The translations under genes were made by a program, and so were the position numbers. A stretch of DNA of 64,000 nt from Rhexocercosporidium sp. MPI-PUGE-AT-0058 (taxonomy: Eukaryota > Ascomycota > Leotiomycetes > Helotiales), in NCBI GenBank assembly GCA_020746875.1, contig JAGTJL010000018.1, positions 124,001-188,000 on the forward strand, given 5' to 3'. The notes under the pieces are model-generated. The model saw nothing but the letters and a program-made list of their open reading frames with translations, did no database searches and was not told where the DNA came from. The first letter of the stretch is position 1. Each line of letters starts with the position of its first letter. This document shows positions 12,736 to 24,692 of the stretch, piece by piece.

Positions 12736-13039
12736 CTGGCGCCATGGTTTTGGTAGTCTTGATTGGGCTCGCTTAGCCAACCAACCATAACCTGCACGAC
12801 AGGTACGTTATCTCCGGTTTCAAGTATTCCTAGCCTGCTGGAATAGCTTATTCGTCAATACAACGGAGTAGTAATACAATGAGTAATTGCAAGATATTTA
12901 TATCCGTTTTCCGCCTGCTGCTGTTAGTTATATTGAGAATATATGGCTCCTTTGGAAAGAGAAGCTTATTGCCTATTAAACTAATTAATTACCTTACTTT
13001 AGAGTTATAATTATCTCTCCAATTGAAGGCTGTTACGTA

Positions 13040-14010
13040 ACGCTAAAGACGTATTTACAGCGTGGCCATAGCGACCTACGTAGTATTTTCTTGAAATTGA
13101 AGCTTTACTGGGAGACTCAATACGAGAATATACGAGTAGTTACGGCTACGTAGAAACTTCGACTGAAATATAGTATAAATAAGCCTTTTTTTGCTGTTGT
13201 ATTTCATTAGGTTTATGTATTTGCGTTGCTTAAGATTAATTTAGAATAAAGCAAGCTAAATGGGAACGGTTAGCCGCCACTTAATAGCTATACTTGCGTT
13301 GTATAAAAGACTTTTGGAATTCCTTGCTTTCATAAAATCTTTCAACGTAAGAGGGACTACGGATGTATCCTATTAGAAGATATATATGAGTATTAGTAGT
13401 ATAATAAGCCAAAACCAAGTACCTTTCCCTTACGGGCTATTCTATTACCTCTTCTTGTTTTAAATCCGTTAAAAGTGAAAGGAAAAGGAAGGCTAAGAGG
13501 TGCTCTTGGAGGTAGTGAGAAGGGACCGGTATCACGTGTGGCACCGTCAAATACTCGTCGAAATCCTTTACTCTTTGAAATCCCTTTAAGCTTAGCTTTA
13601 GCGGCCTTACTTATAATTATTACATCTCTTGTACAGACTTCCGTAGTATAAAATAGCCTATCGTCGACTGCTCTTATAATATAACGGCTTGCGGGTGGAT
13701 ACTAAGATCAATATAAGCCCGGTACACGGCGAGAGCGTGCTTACATACGCGGCATATTATCAATCTATCAGACCGATAGTATAGAAGACGTTACTATACT
13801 TACTGCAGCTGTAATATAAGTACAAACCGCTGTTAACGATATCTTTATATTCCTTAAATCACGTGAGGATGCTTTTTCGGATGAAGGAGATAATGATATT
13901 AAGCCTATTACTATAATAGATAAGCTAATCATATTAATTAGCCTTAATTCACAGCCGATAAAGATATTAATACGATCCTCTCTAATATAGGTATTAAGAG
14001 GGGCGTCTTA
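13040..14010 (+). pseudogene. MULE-type transposase, C-terminal relic
   Basis: The plus strand reads KTYLQRGHSDLRSIFLKLKL, YWETQYENIRV, INKPFFAVVFH, YVFALLKINLE, a C-x-V-x4-FGIPCFH segment, then KGKGRLRGALGG and NTRRNPLLFE. This order (sterile helix region, SWIM-like Cys/His segment, GKGRPRGxLG basic tail, TRRDPSxFE) is typical of fungal Mutator-like transposases. Stops stand mainly where Gln or Trp is expected. A poorly conserved tail runs to about 14.0 kb. The N-terminal DDE part is missing, apparently cut off on the left where the copia begins. Confidence 0.7.
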
Positions 14011-14179
14011 AGCTAAGGGTATTTCTGAAAGTCAGCTGACTAACACTGATACTCCATATTTAATCGATTCGCAGTAGTAACCCATGTACATAGTTATGCA
14101 TTAAGTGGCCCTTGCGTTACAGTACTAGTTTTGCGATAGAAGCGAGATTTATCGATGCACACCTTGATTTCGGCACTAA

Positions 14180-14215
14180 GTAGGACCATGTCGATTTAGC
14201 CATTTCAGCATGTCG
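14180..14215 (+). repeat. Short direct repeat CATGTCGATTTAGC
   Basis: The 14-mer occurs twice, 25 bases apart (at about 14,189 and 14,214), just beyond the MULE relic. It might be part of the terminal repeat of that element. The rest of 14,010-15,683 shows no convincing gene. Composition rises to normal at about 14.4 kb, and several 60-100 codon open frames there lack recognisable content and probably fall in the 3' flank of the splicing-factor gene. Confidence 0.4.
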
Positions 14216-15683
14216 ATTTAGCTGTGCCCTTTAATAATTATATATTATATTGTTACGTAATGCACTTATATAAATATAGAATTACAAGAGCTTTTAAATG
14301 CGCTCTTCGTAATAGAATTTAATCGTGGTTAAGAGGTAGAAGTACAAGCTTAAAGTCGAGGTTATAATAATTGATTCCCTTTACTAAAGTAATCGCGCGA
14401 GCCACTAAAGCCTCACTATTTTCCCTTAGACCCTCCAGCGGGAATTCAAAGCCTTGGCCTCTAATTGGCTCATTTACTCTAATTTACTTGGCGTAGAGCT
14501 AAACCTCGGATATGTGGGGCAGTGCGCGAATTACCGCCAAAGGAGGGTCTGATTTATGAGATAAGCCGGACCTGAGCCAGCCTGAGCAAAAGCAGCACAC
14601 GATCACGTGAATCAGATTGGTGGGAGGACTCGAGATTCCGGACAGAGAACAGAAGAGCGACGATGACAATCTGCATTTACAAAAGCTCAAAACCTTCACA
14701 TCCTATTCTCTGTCTTCCATGCTCAAAGAATACACTTCCGACTATTTTTCACACGATTCTAGGAAACGCAAAGAGCGAAGAGTGGGAGGGAAAGGCACGC
14801 CTCCTCAGCTCCCCAATCCAATCTCCAACTAAGCCTTGATTCATTCCCAGAGATCAGAGCCATTCCTCCCTTTCAAATCAATCTTCTATTTCTGTGCAAC
14901 ACCAAAGATATTTGAAGCATAGTAGTAACCATCCCCTTAATCTACTCGTACCCAAAAACCCCATCCCCTCCCCATTTCTCACGCAGTATCAAAGTAATTA
15001 TCTCCCAGCTCACAATCCCACCACCACCACCACCCAAAGCCGCAATCCTCCACCCCATCGCATCCGACAAGACGCGTGAGCTCAAGACGACAAGCCGTCA
15101 TCCAGTAATTAATGTCCCGTACCTCGATATCACATCACCCAAGCCCCCAAAATGCGTAAAGTTCCTCGCATGTGTTATCCATCTTACAGGAATCAGAGGC
15201 ATCCAAGTAGAAAGAGAGGCTGGTATAGAATCAATCTCAAAAACGCATGTTTGCGAGTGATGTTCCGGTAGGGCTAACCAGGTTTTACTTATTGAAGGAT
15301 GTACCCACCCAAGGCAGATATCCATTTCACTCGCCAGTAGAAGAATTTCATTTTCCGCTCTGGTACCTGGAGTTAATCCCGACATGATGCTGACAGCGCT
15401 CCGAGCGCCTCGGGCGCTAGAAGCAGTTGGGGCGCATTTGGTGCTGCAGTACGAGACCTCCCACTCGCTTCAGTCGCGAAAAGCCCATGATATTTCAAAC
15501 TAAGTGTACATTGAGGGATCCTAGCTACGTACGCTCTTCTCGAGCTCCAGAGTCCATTCCCCAGAAACGGCCACGGCCACGATCCCGATACTGTACAAAA
15601 GGTCCTTCCCTCCGCGCCAGAAACGCCATCGATCGACCCTCCCATGCAATGCATGCTACTATTACTAGTCCTGGGTGGCCACC

Positions 15684-17400
15684 TCACTTCTTATCCCCAA
15701 ACTTCTGATGAATAGCCCTAATCTGCTCCTCCACATTAACATTCTGCATCATATCCAGCCGACGATCCCCCTTCTCCGGCGCCACGCCATCATAGCTCGT
15801 AGCAGCCTTCTTCCTCCTCGCGAGCTCCTCCTCCGAGATGATGGGCTGGCCGGTGACGCCGTCAAAGAGATCGCTGCGCTGGCTGGCAAGGCGCTTGAGG
15901 TTGTTGGCGACATCTTGGGTGGAGAGGTTGGTCGTGGAGTAGCGGCTGTCTGCTTTGGCTTTCTGTTCTTTCCAGCGGGGATCGAGGAGTTCGACTGTAA
16001 GATTTCATTAGCGACGGATTCTCGAAGAGGAGAGGGAAAGTGGGGTACGTACTTCTCATGTGCTCCTCGAGCTCATTGGCCGGCATCTGTGTCCTACAGT
16101 TTGGACATAAGACCATGTTCTGCTTGTTCGCTGCTCGGGCAGCTGCTCTTGGGACATAGTTCTCCTTGATCTTCATCGGGGCAGCACCACCCTTTGCTTC
16201 AGCCTGTGCTTGTTGGGCACGTTGTCTAGCCTCGGTCCTCTCACGGATTCGCTGTTCTTCCTCATCCTCCTCATCCTCGTTACGCATCTGGGTATCTTGG
16301 TACTGTGGTTGGTATGCTGGTTGCGGTACTGGTGGAGGAGCCATCTGCTGTGGTTGTTGTGGATAGGAGTTGTAGTAATCTGTATCCTCTGGCATGGCCT
16401 CCTCAATGCGCATATTATGCGAACTGACAGACATCATAGCCTTCTGATCCAGAGAAGCGAATTGGAGTTCGGAGAGGGATGTTGGGGGTGGGAGGTGCGC
16501 CTGGTCATCTGCTTCGGTGAAAACAACCGTCTCAACAACCACGAAATCATGCCAGTCAATCTGCTGGTACGAAGTCTTCTCCTTCTCCGCCTCCTCTTCC
16601 TTCTTCGCCTTCTGCTCATCCTGAAACTTGAACCACTCTGCCCTTTGCTTCGCCCGGCCCAGAACGTGAAACTTATCATCGACATTCGCCTGTAGCTCCT
16701 TGATCCGTAACTGCTGCAGCTTTCCACCCTCGCCATCCATGCCTCCAGCCCTCAACAGCGTTGTATACTGATCGATCAGCCTCTGGAAGAAACTGTGCAG
16801 AGTATGATTCGGGCGCAAGAAATCGAATTGATAATTCCCCGTCTCCCTCTGCGACAGAGTCGTCATGAACTGCCTCCCATTCTTCGCCACGAACAGCGCC
16901 GTCAACCGCACAACCTCCAGGTCCTGCGCGCTGATATTCGGCATCCGCGCAGAGAAGTGGAACTCGGGCGGTTCAGGCGGCCCTTGAGGCTTCTCGGGCT
17001 CTTCTTCAACCTCCCCAGCTCTGCCAGCTGCTACGGCCGTTCCCCTCCCCTCCTTGATCTCGCTGAGGCGCCATAGGTAGTACGCGTTGTACGAATCGTT
17101 CGCGCTGAGGAAGGAGAATTTCGGGTTGTGCTTTTCCTTCTCGCGAATCCGGTCTATCATCGTCAGCTCCATTCTCTTCCACGTCCAAACGTTCGACGTA
17201 CCCTCAAAGACATTTCCGTTTCGCGCCACGTATCCTGCTGTCTTTTCGAGGATAGCTACAGAGGATTAGCCAGATGTTGAGGTGAGTCTGGAGCTGGGAC
17301 GCGCACCTTTGATCTCTCTTGGAGGCAGCACAACACCTGCAGGCGCCTTTATCTCCTCAAGCACTGCGATAGCATCGCCATTTGTAGCTGAAGGGGCCAT
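15684..17400 (-). CDS. SF3A1: Splicing factor 3A subunit 1 (SF3a120/Prp21-like)
   Basis: Subunit of the SF3a complex of the U2 snRNP, needed for pre-spliceosome assembly in the nucleus. Three exons can be joined: 17,400-17,307, 17,255-16,053 and 15,994-15,684, giving 535 residues. The introns (17,306-17,256 and 16,052-15,995) are GT..AG and restore frame exactly. Two SURP modules are visible: the first around GYVARNGNVFEGTSN and FSFLSANDSYNAYY, the second around LTALFVAKNGRQFMTTL and FDFLRPNHTLHSFF. A long PRP21-like central region follows, with an acidic/basic coiled stretch, a CPNCRTQMPANELEEHM zinc-type segment and the conserved tail LLDPRWKEQK to KFGDKK. The ubiquitin-like domain of animal SF3A1 is absent, as in fungi. 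The start ATG at 17,400 precedes a short acidic leader. The gene appears intact. Confidence 0.92.
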
Positions 17401-17984
17401 GCTGAATGGCTTGTGAAATGTGGAAGAAGACAAGTCGAGGGGTGCTTGTAAATCGAGTAAGGTGATGGAGGTTCTGGGGTGTCGCTAAGAAATTTGCAGC
17501 CTTGCCTGAACTCAGCCAATGGGAACGCTGGCCTTGCACCAGCTCAATGTCTTCCCATTACCATGACACTCGCTCCTCAACCAGATATAAATCCTGGGCA
17601 ACGGCTTCTAGCAAACAATTCACTATCAGGTGTTATCTCATGGGACTATATGGTGCACATTAAGGTACGAAATTCTGAAATCCCAAGCAAGCAGGAAAGT
17701 GCGCATAAGAATATCTATTATCTCATCCCTCGTCACGCTCTTCTAATCTATGCTTCGTCCCTCGAACGACCCTTTGGCATTATCTCATTAGCCAATAATT
17801 ATGTTCAATAGGTATGTTCCCCGTGTCAGCCCAAACTCCTGATTCGTACCAGCATTGTGACGCCTAAGACGCCATGCACAATACAAAAACCCAAACTCCG
17901 CGTTTTTTTTGTCGAAGCCCAATGTCCTCCCAGTAAATACACATTAAAGAAAAGTGACCTCAGGTTCTGGTGGCCCCTGCTCAC
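17401..17984. other. Intergenic: SF3A1 promoter side and SEC2 3' side
   Basis: About 580 bases separate two minus-strand genes. No gene is supported. The open frame at 17,479-17,811 has no family signature. It should hold the SEC2 terminator and SF3A1 promoter. Confidence 0.5.
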
Positions 17985-19970
17985 TTAGTCAAAGGCTCCT
18001 GGAATGGTAATTGAGAGCCTTTGCGCTCCCTCTTTCTCCCGTTCCCCTGGTGATCCCACATTTAGTGACTTTGTCGACTGTGTCGAATTCCGCACACTCT
18101 CTTGCTTCTCCGATTCTTCTGAAGCTTCCGGCACAATGGCATTCTCTTCCACTTTCGCTGTCGTTGGTGCAGGACTAGGCGGCTCGGCAGCATCTCCTTC
18201 AGGTTTGTCCTCCTTCACAGGGACTCTGCTTGCCCTTGGCGAGCTGAACGTCACATCCACGGGAGTGATGTCCTTTGGTTGAATCTCTCCAGTCCGTTCC
18301 AATTGCTCGCTAATCTTCCGTTCTTGATCCTTTCTCTCCTGGCTGATGCGTGGACTTCTCGCAGAATCCGCATGGTTGTGATGAGGAGCGGGAATCACTC
18401 CTCCACCCACCCGACACCAAAACATCTGCTCCCTCAGCCTCACGCTCTCTTCCCATGCCGCCTTCTCCGCTTCCTCGTCCTCGCATCTCCAGTGGCCATC
18501 TTTCAGTATCCGCAAAAAGCCGAGGAAATCACATGTCGAGCGAACACGGCCGAGGCAGTACTTGCATAGAGGGTACCTCTGAGCACTATCGTTCTCGCTG
18601 GTTCTGAATCTGTGACTGCGGGTGTGGGCGGGATCTTTTCTTGACTCTCCGCATAGCGAGCAAGAAAACGAGTAGGGTTTTGATGAAGCTGGCATTGGCT
18701 CAACCACAAGAGAGCCTTCACAGACTGCATTCAAGACCGTTCGCCGAGCAAGCCACGAAAGCCCAGGAGCTGCGTCTAGCCTCAAAGTTGGCTCGATATC
18801 CTCCGCCTGCGCCCTCTTGTAGAATTTCGTGTCCTTCAATGGTGTCAAAGAATTGGGCCCATTGGTTGACCCATTGCTGACGGTGGATGCAGGGGTCGTT
18901 GGGGTTGCGGGAGAGGAACCTAGAGTGGCAGCTGTTGATAGAGAGGTAGAGGATCCGTTCGTAAGACCATGTTGCGATGGGGCATATCCTCCAAGTCCCA
19001 AACCTAGACCGATACTCCCATACGACCCACTCGATACTCTGCTGCTTGATGGAATATTCTTGGACATTCGTAAAAGTGATGAGAAATCCTCGTAAGCTGA
19101 GAGATCGGTCCGAAGTACTGGCTGCAAAAGATGTGTGAAGCTTGTGGGATACGATGGTGAAACAGCTTCGTAAGTTGATTGTGGTGCCTCGGTATCTGGC
19201 GTAGTCTCATCCTTGCTATCGAATCTGCTTAAACCTGGAGTTGAAGGGGCCGTCTGATTTGTCTGGTCATCTCTTTCTTCCGTCAAATGCTCCATAACCT
19301 GCTTTAACTCGGCCAATTGCTCCTGGTGTGACTTCAACAAGCTCTCGGTATCCGCTAGCTGAGCTTTGAGCTGGTCGTTCTTCCGCTGAACAATATCATG
19401 GTCCTTTTGCGCCGATTCTCGAGCGGTTATGACCATCTGCAGAGGTTAGACAAGCCGCTGGCCCATTTTCACACCAGAACCTACCTTGTTAGCCTCTTCA
19501 AACAAGGCTGTTGTCAAATTCTCAAGCTCCTGCTCAATGTCCTTCTTCTCCTTCTCAACCTCGGCTCTCTTCCGCTTCTCCTCTAAAAGACTGGCAAGGA
19601 ATTTGGCCTTCTCGGACTCGGCGTTCGACTTGTGGAGCGAGACCTCACGAGCCAATGCTGCGGTATGCTCTTCGTTCTCCTTCTCTAACTGCCTGATTCG
19701 TTCCCGGGCACTCTCCAATTCGTGACGCGTTGCGGATAGCGTATCGTCCAGGTTTGTTTGATGATTGATCGCGTTGATGAGTTTGTTGCTCAGCGTCGCT
19801 ACCTCGTTGCTCAGATCCGGATGCTGGGCCGGGTCCGATAGCCCACTCTCACTTGCTGGAGTCATTGATCTACTGCGAGGATCTGGCAATGTGCTCATGT
19901 TCCCATCCTCATCGCTGAACGGGCTTCTGATTCGGGAAGGCAATCCAGGCGCGTTGGAGGTTGTAGCCAT
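17985..19970 (-). CDS. SEC2: Sec2-like guanine nucleotide exchange factor for Sec4/Rab8
   Basis: Activates the Rab GTPase Sec4 on secretory vesicles for polarised exocytosis. Two exons, 19,970-19,485 and 19,436-17,985, are joined by a 48-bp GT..AG intron and give 645 residues. Residues from about 50 to 210 form a long Glu/Lys/Arg-rich coiled coil (LSNKLINAINHQTNLDDTL, RERIRQLEKENEEH, KRAEVEKEKKDIEQELENLT). This is the Sec2 GEF helix pair. A Ser/Thr/Pro-rich linker follows, then a conserved block with CSLCGE and CKYC pairs, GHWRCEDEE and a REQMFWCRVGGGVIP segment typical of filamentous-fungal Sec2. The C-terminal tail is acidic and disordered. The start ATG has no in-frame competitor nearby. 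Intact. Confidence 0.88.
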
Positions 19971-21545
19971 GGTGTGCAGGGCGGAGGTACTTATGGATTT
20001 TGAGACTGGCCGCGGAGGTTTCGGTGCTACTTTGGTGGAGCCTGCGGTAGTAGAAGAGTAGGATCGGAGATGTTGTAAAGACCGTTGGGCAGTTGGGTGA
20101 TTGTGCTGCGAGAAAGCGGCTATCTGAATGAAGCTAGAATGGCATTAGCTAGGGAAGCACAGTTGCTTGGGGGCAGTCCATAGACACTGTCACGTACTCG
20201 GACATATTGAATGGCCCTCAGATGCCTCGCAGATGCGGGCTCGACCTTGGATCTTGACTTGGGCGTTCCTCGCAAGAGTCGCTCGGGGAAGGAAAGGCAG
20301 AGCGAACAGGCGGATTGTTCGGACGCGGTCGACTACAAAGACCTCGAGAAGTCGTAAAACATTATCACAATGAGAACAGTCGACGGTATTCGTTGACGTC
20401 GTCTCTCTCACGGGTTGTGTTTGCGTGGTTTCGAGCTGTTGTTGTTGTTGGAGGTTGGAAGAGGAGAAGGTGCAGAGAGTGGAGCGGAGCGGAGCGGAGT
20501 TGAAGAGACGGGAGTGGGTGGAGCGATGGCCACGATCTGGTTGGCACCCTTGACAGACTGACCACCCTTTCTCTCTCTCTCCCTCCCTTCTGTCGGGATG
20601 TCTGGATGGGGATGTGGATGGATGAGATGGGATGGGATGGGATGGTCCTCGTGTGTGGACAGACTGGGGCTGGCTGGGATGCAGGTGGGGAAGAAAAGGG
20701 AAGGACGGAATACGAAAGGACAAGGTCGGGTCGGGTCATGTCATGTCGGATGGTGATGGGGATGGGGATGGGGATGGGGATGGGATGAAGAGGAGGGAGA
20801 GAAAGGATCCGCACGCACGCACGCACGCAGCACCTCGCATGTCCCGACGCAAGCTTCACTTGATTTAGGGTAGGGAAAGAAAGCATACGAAGTAGTATCG
20901 AAGTTTGACATGTTTCCCCGGTCGAGCGAGCCAGCCCGGCCAGAAGGCATAAAAGCTCGTCATATCTCACCCACACCCAAGCAGGGGGAAGGGAGGGAGA
21001 AATGAAGACTCGGCGTTCAGATTCGATCAATTCAGCGTTGGAGGCGTCAAGACAGCCAATCGCAGCTGGCCCGTCCATGCCCACGCCGCACATACAAATA
21101 AATGGCCACGGCCCTGGACCTGGACTTGAGCATGGACTGGACTTTTGATACTCGAGCAGACTAGACTGGACTGGACTGGACGGTGTTTGAGCGGCGGGAT
21201 GACAGATTCACGGACAGAGAGCCAGAGAGAAATACTTCCGATACGGTACGGGCGTACGGGTACGACTCGTACCCCAAATTGTCCGATTCAATCAATATAT
21301 TCAGCAACTCAATCAATCAATCATTGCAAATCTCATCGTCGTCTGCTTCTGGATCTCCAACCCCGATTTCAATAAGAACAAGCAAAATAACAATAAGAAG
21401 TAATCGCCGCCCGCTGCCTCGGCTGGTCTTTCGATAGTTCGAACGTTCACATGCCTGCCCTGGGCCCGTGGGATGCAGCCCCGGCAATTCCGCTGTGTAG
21501 GGATCTACGGTTCTACTGTACTGTAGCCTGCTCAGCTGAGAAGAA
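19971..21545. other. Intergenic region with low-complexity tracts upstream of SEC2
   Basis: No gene is supported. Pyrimidine- and purine-rich runs and simple repeats dominate, and the open frames they create are artefacts. The region presumably contains the SEC2 promoter and 5' untranslated sequence. Confidence 0.55.
20605..20830 (+). repeat. Simple repeats (GATGG)n, (GATGGG)n and (CGCA)n
   Basis: Tandem gatgg-type units at about 20,605-20,645, gatggg units at 20,752-20,786 and cgca units at 20,812-20,829. They lie about 0.65-0.85 kb upstream of the SEC2 start and explain the Pro/His-rich and Met/Gly-rich spurious frames here. Confidence 0.85.
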
Positions 21546-21730
21546 CAATACTATGCAGTCGAGAACTGAACCGCATCATCTGGAGCATACTTGCAGATCT
21601 TGAAACGCTTAAAGAGTCTCTTGAAGTCAGTTCACAGCGCGCGTTCCTCCTCAGCTGAGCAGTTTAAACTGGACTGCGCATCATCCGCTAGACACTCGCA
21701 AGAGTTGAAACCCTTAAGAAGTCTTAAATA
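21533..21730 (+). repeat. Diverged tandem duplication of about 85 bp
   Basis: Two units each begin CAGCTGAG and contain GCATCATC, then ACT(T/C)GCA, TTGAAACSCTTAA and AGTCTT in the same order and spacing. They start at about 21,535 and 21,652. No coding content is seen. Confidence 0.55.
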
Positions 21731-22790
21731 TCTTCCTCTTGTTATACTTTCTACCTCTTCTTACTTTTCTTGTAATACAAACATTAAAGAAGCCTTATAT
21801 TCTATAACCGATGATCAGATCGGGTAGCAAGTGTTACCCGAGTCGCTACTTGAAAAAAAAAAACAAGAAGTTTCTTTTCCCGCCACCTAAACCCTAAACC
21901 TTATATTCTCTCACGCATCGACGGTAAGAGACGGCCGCCAGAACCTTAAATCCTTACTCTAAAATATAAATATAAGTTCCTCCGATACATCATGTATATG
22001 CATACTCTTTTCCCCCCAACCCATCCCTGAGGGAAACGTTTAAGCTTATTCCGCGGGCGCATCCGCCATACGCTATTTGTGTGTCAATGCGTTGGCTCAT
22101 GCTTCAGCGATCCCGTACAGATGGATGGATGGATCATCCTCGTTTGCGCTGCCAATACCACTGCGCATTATACGTTTCATGCGAGTGTACAGTACAGGCT
22201 GCAGATACCGTTTGCAGATACCGTGAACTAGCGCTGTGGTGTACGAGGTGCCACCCATCGCTTTTCGCTCTGTACACGAGTTCCTGAGGGTAGCGTTTCG
22301 TGTTGCTTCATAATATTTTTCGTGCCGTATTATATATATTTGTAGCTACTGGGAGGCACTGCTATGGGATTCGATGCGGAACTTCCTCTTTTAGCCTGAT
22401 ATATATTTCAAACAATTGAATTATATTCGTGTGGAGCATTTCAAGGAAGCGTAAGATCCGTCTTCTTTCACTGAATAGCTTCTGTCGCCCATAGAGATTG
22501 ACTAATGAGGACCGGGAGAAGGCAATTGCAGCTTATTGGAGAAATTTCTGTTCTCGTCTAACAAGTTGGAGGCTCGTAGCAAGTCCCCCTTGCACCCCCT
22601 CCTGTCCTGCTCGAGTGCTGCTGACCCACTTCCACTCGCCTGGGGACATGCTCGAGTTCACCTGAAATTGAGAAACCGTTCCGTAAACCTTCGCTCAAGG
22701 TATCGCCTAAGGTCAAGAGGCGCTGCCAGTTAAAGATTATCTACGAGTTGTACAGGAAAAAACACTCGGTCTGTGTGTGGCGCCTCACTC
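21731..22790. other. Non-coding or decayed intergenic DNA
   Basis: Mixed composition with AT-rich pieces and no recognisable gene. The short CCTAAACCCTAAACC string at about 21,886 is telomere-like but is only two units long. Open frames of 60-70 codons carry no family signal. Confidence 0.45.
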
Positions 22791-22792
22791 GA

Positions 22793-22935
22793 CGCAGAAG
22801 GATTAGGGTTTGTTTACCTGGACGCCCCAGCACACACCTTCGACTGCGAAAACTGTGATAGGACGTTTGTTAGTCAGCAAGCTCTCCAACAGCACCTGAG
22901 TTCGCCAGCGCACACCTTCGAAGTTGGGGACATTT
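22793..22935 (+). pseudogene. C2H2 zinc-finger remnant
   Basis: One plus-strand frame reads AHTFDCENCDRTF then VSQQALQQHLSSPAHTF. This is a complete C-x2-C-x12-H-x5-H finger with the hydrophobic positions (F, L) of the C2H2 fold. The APAHTF/SPAHTF flank is repeated, which suggests one unit from a tandem array of the kind found in ascomycete multi-finger proteins. No start, no second finger and no open frame of useful length surround it. It is a fragment of a lost gene. Confidence 0.6.
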
Positions 22936-24692
22936 CCCGGGTTGGTTGCTAGTTTAGGTCATGATGGCGGCGTAGGTTTGTGCTAGAAGTGAGTCCCCGG
23001 CTTGTGATAGTGTGTATGTGTTGTTGGTATGCTGCCTGTATAATTTGGTACTCCGGGAGTACGAGGGTTGCTTGCTCAGATGCGTTGACTATTTGCGAGG
23101 AGACTAATGTTAACATAGAGATAGATTGTATAAGGGTAAGTCGATTATAATATAATTTCTTGATTCGTTTCCTTTATTAGCGCTGTACGCGTCTTTGCTC
23201 CAGTCGGTATAATACTTATGATTTCGTGATGGTGGTCATTCTGTGTGTGAAACCAGGTCGGGATGACAGCGGCCAATTCCCATGATGTGAGTGGGTATGC
23301 CTAAAGAGTTATTGTGTGTATGTATCAAATTAAGAGAGTTGGAACCCGGCCTTAGTGGCCTGATGGTGTGCTTTTGCTCTTTAGCTTCATAGCTATTTCT
23401 CATGCCTACTAGGACCGTTGAAACACGTGCTCGCTTAATATTGTTTACTTCCCGAATCTCTCTTTTGGAGTGGCACGAAGATGTGAGATAAACATCAACT
23501 GTATTTTCTGGTAGTTTGGTACCCTTCAGCATACTTAGTTTAGCTGTTGTAGAATAATCATAACATGGCATCACGCTCACAGTATGTTAACAGTCGTCTC
23601 TTCGCGATGGTCTGTTGCTCGATCTGGAACTTCTCACCCGAAGTTCCCTAACCTAGGGGCATGTCGAAGTTGCTGGGCCCAACCTCTTTACATGTTAGCC
23701 CCAAAATCTCATTGCGCCCACGGGTATCATGGCCTTAGCACCAGGAAGTGTGCTGTATAAAATTGGTTCCACTGCCGCCCAAGTCTTTGACCCTCAAAAG
23801 TCCGAACTGCACTGGAATCCCCGACATTGTCCTCACTGGAGGCTCATTAAGGATACCTCACAGGAGGGCACAGTGGTTGAAAGCGTCCTGCGGGCTGACA
23901 TCCGTGACATCCTTATGATATAATCAGACCAAGATCATGGAGTCGATACCTTAGCCCACACCAGAGCACGACATGTTGAGACAGTACCATTATCTTCGCG
24001 CCGAATGAAATCAGAACAGGAGAATCGCCCCATCGTCCCCTCACAGTCTGTGGCCCTTGACTAAGCCAGCTATACTTCCACTGCTTTTCGCTCCAATAAA
24101 AACGCCACCGCTTTAGGACCCAATCTGGCCCCTCAAGCACAGCACAGACTGCCTGGAACTCGTACAAAAATGCAGTGCATCGAACCACCTTGTGGTAAGC
24201 CCAGAATTTTGGACTTCTCTCGAACCCCAGAGTATGGTTCCTTTACTCAAGTAGCTACGCTGTGGTCGCGTGCTGGTATGGCGACCATGCGAACTTGGTG
24301 TTTCGCATGTCCACCAGTCTTCCGTGCTCGTATATTCTGGATGTGTAGAGGACACTACACTTTCTCTGACACAAATTGATGTCAGGCACTTCAGCGTCTG
24401 CACTTCAAAGTTGATGTAATCCCATTGTACAGCTAATTTCCAGCAAAGTCGCATCAGAAATTCCCAAATGCTAGCCTCCAAAGACCTAACATAAGGAAAC
24501 TTTTCAAAGGGTCGTGGAAGATCTGGGAAAGTGAAGAAATGTGATTTGAAGCTAGGTAACCCAATGATCCCAATTGTTAAAACTTATATACCTTTGACAG
24601 TCTGAGTACGAACCCTTTGGACCTTTGTAGATGCCCAATGACACGCTCGATTTCCCTCCCGGTAGTCTTCCGATATCCGTGGCGAATGGTAT
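22936..24692. other. No supported gene
   Basis: Several open frames of 60-122 codons occur on both strands (for example 23,236-23,580 and 24,113-24,481, minus). None shows a recognisable domain and they overlap one another. A decayed gene is possible but cannot be named. Confidence 0.4.

Noticed and set aside
12740..12850. Possible tRNA-like fold around ggttttggtagtcttgattg
   Set aside because: No cloverleaf with proper arms or T-loop could be formed by eye.
1..14000. CRISPR arrays, bacterial operons, ribosome-binding sites
   Set aside because: Introns and protein families show a fungal nuclear genome; no spaced identical repeats of CRISPR type were seen.
15098..15687. Two overlapping minus-strand frames (95 and 104 codons) downstream of SF3A1
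   Set aside because: No recognisable motif, mutually overlapping, and positioned in the likely 3' untranslated region.
15675..16695. Plus-strand frames of 66-164 codons
   Set aside because: Antisense to the SF3A1-like coding sequence, which has domains, introns and intact frame.
20167..21437. Many overlapping open frames upstream of SEC2
   Set aside because: They come from simple repeats and pyrimidine-rich tracts, overlap on both strands and show no domain.
21884..21900. Telomere-like CCTAAACCCTAAACC
   Set aside because: Only about two units, not the TTAGGG permutation usual in filamentous fungi, and located inside a gene island.
24113..24481. 122-codon minus-strand frame
   Set aside because: Ser/Thr/Trp-rich without a known domain and overlapped by other frames; support was insufficient for a gene call.
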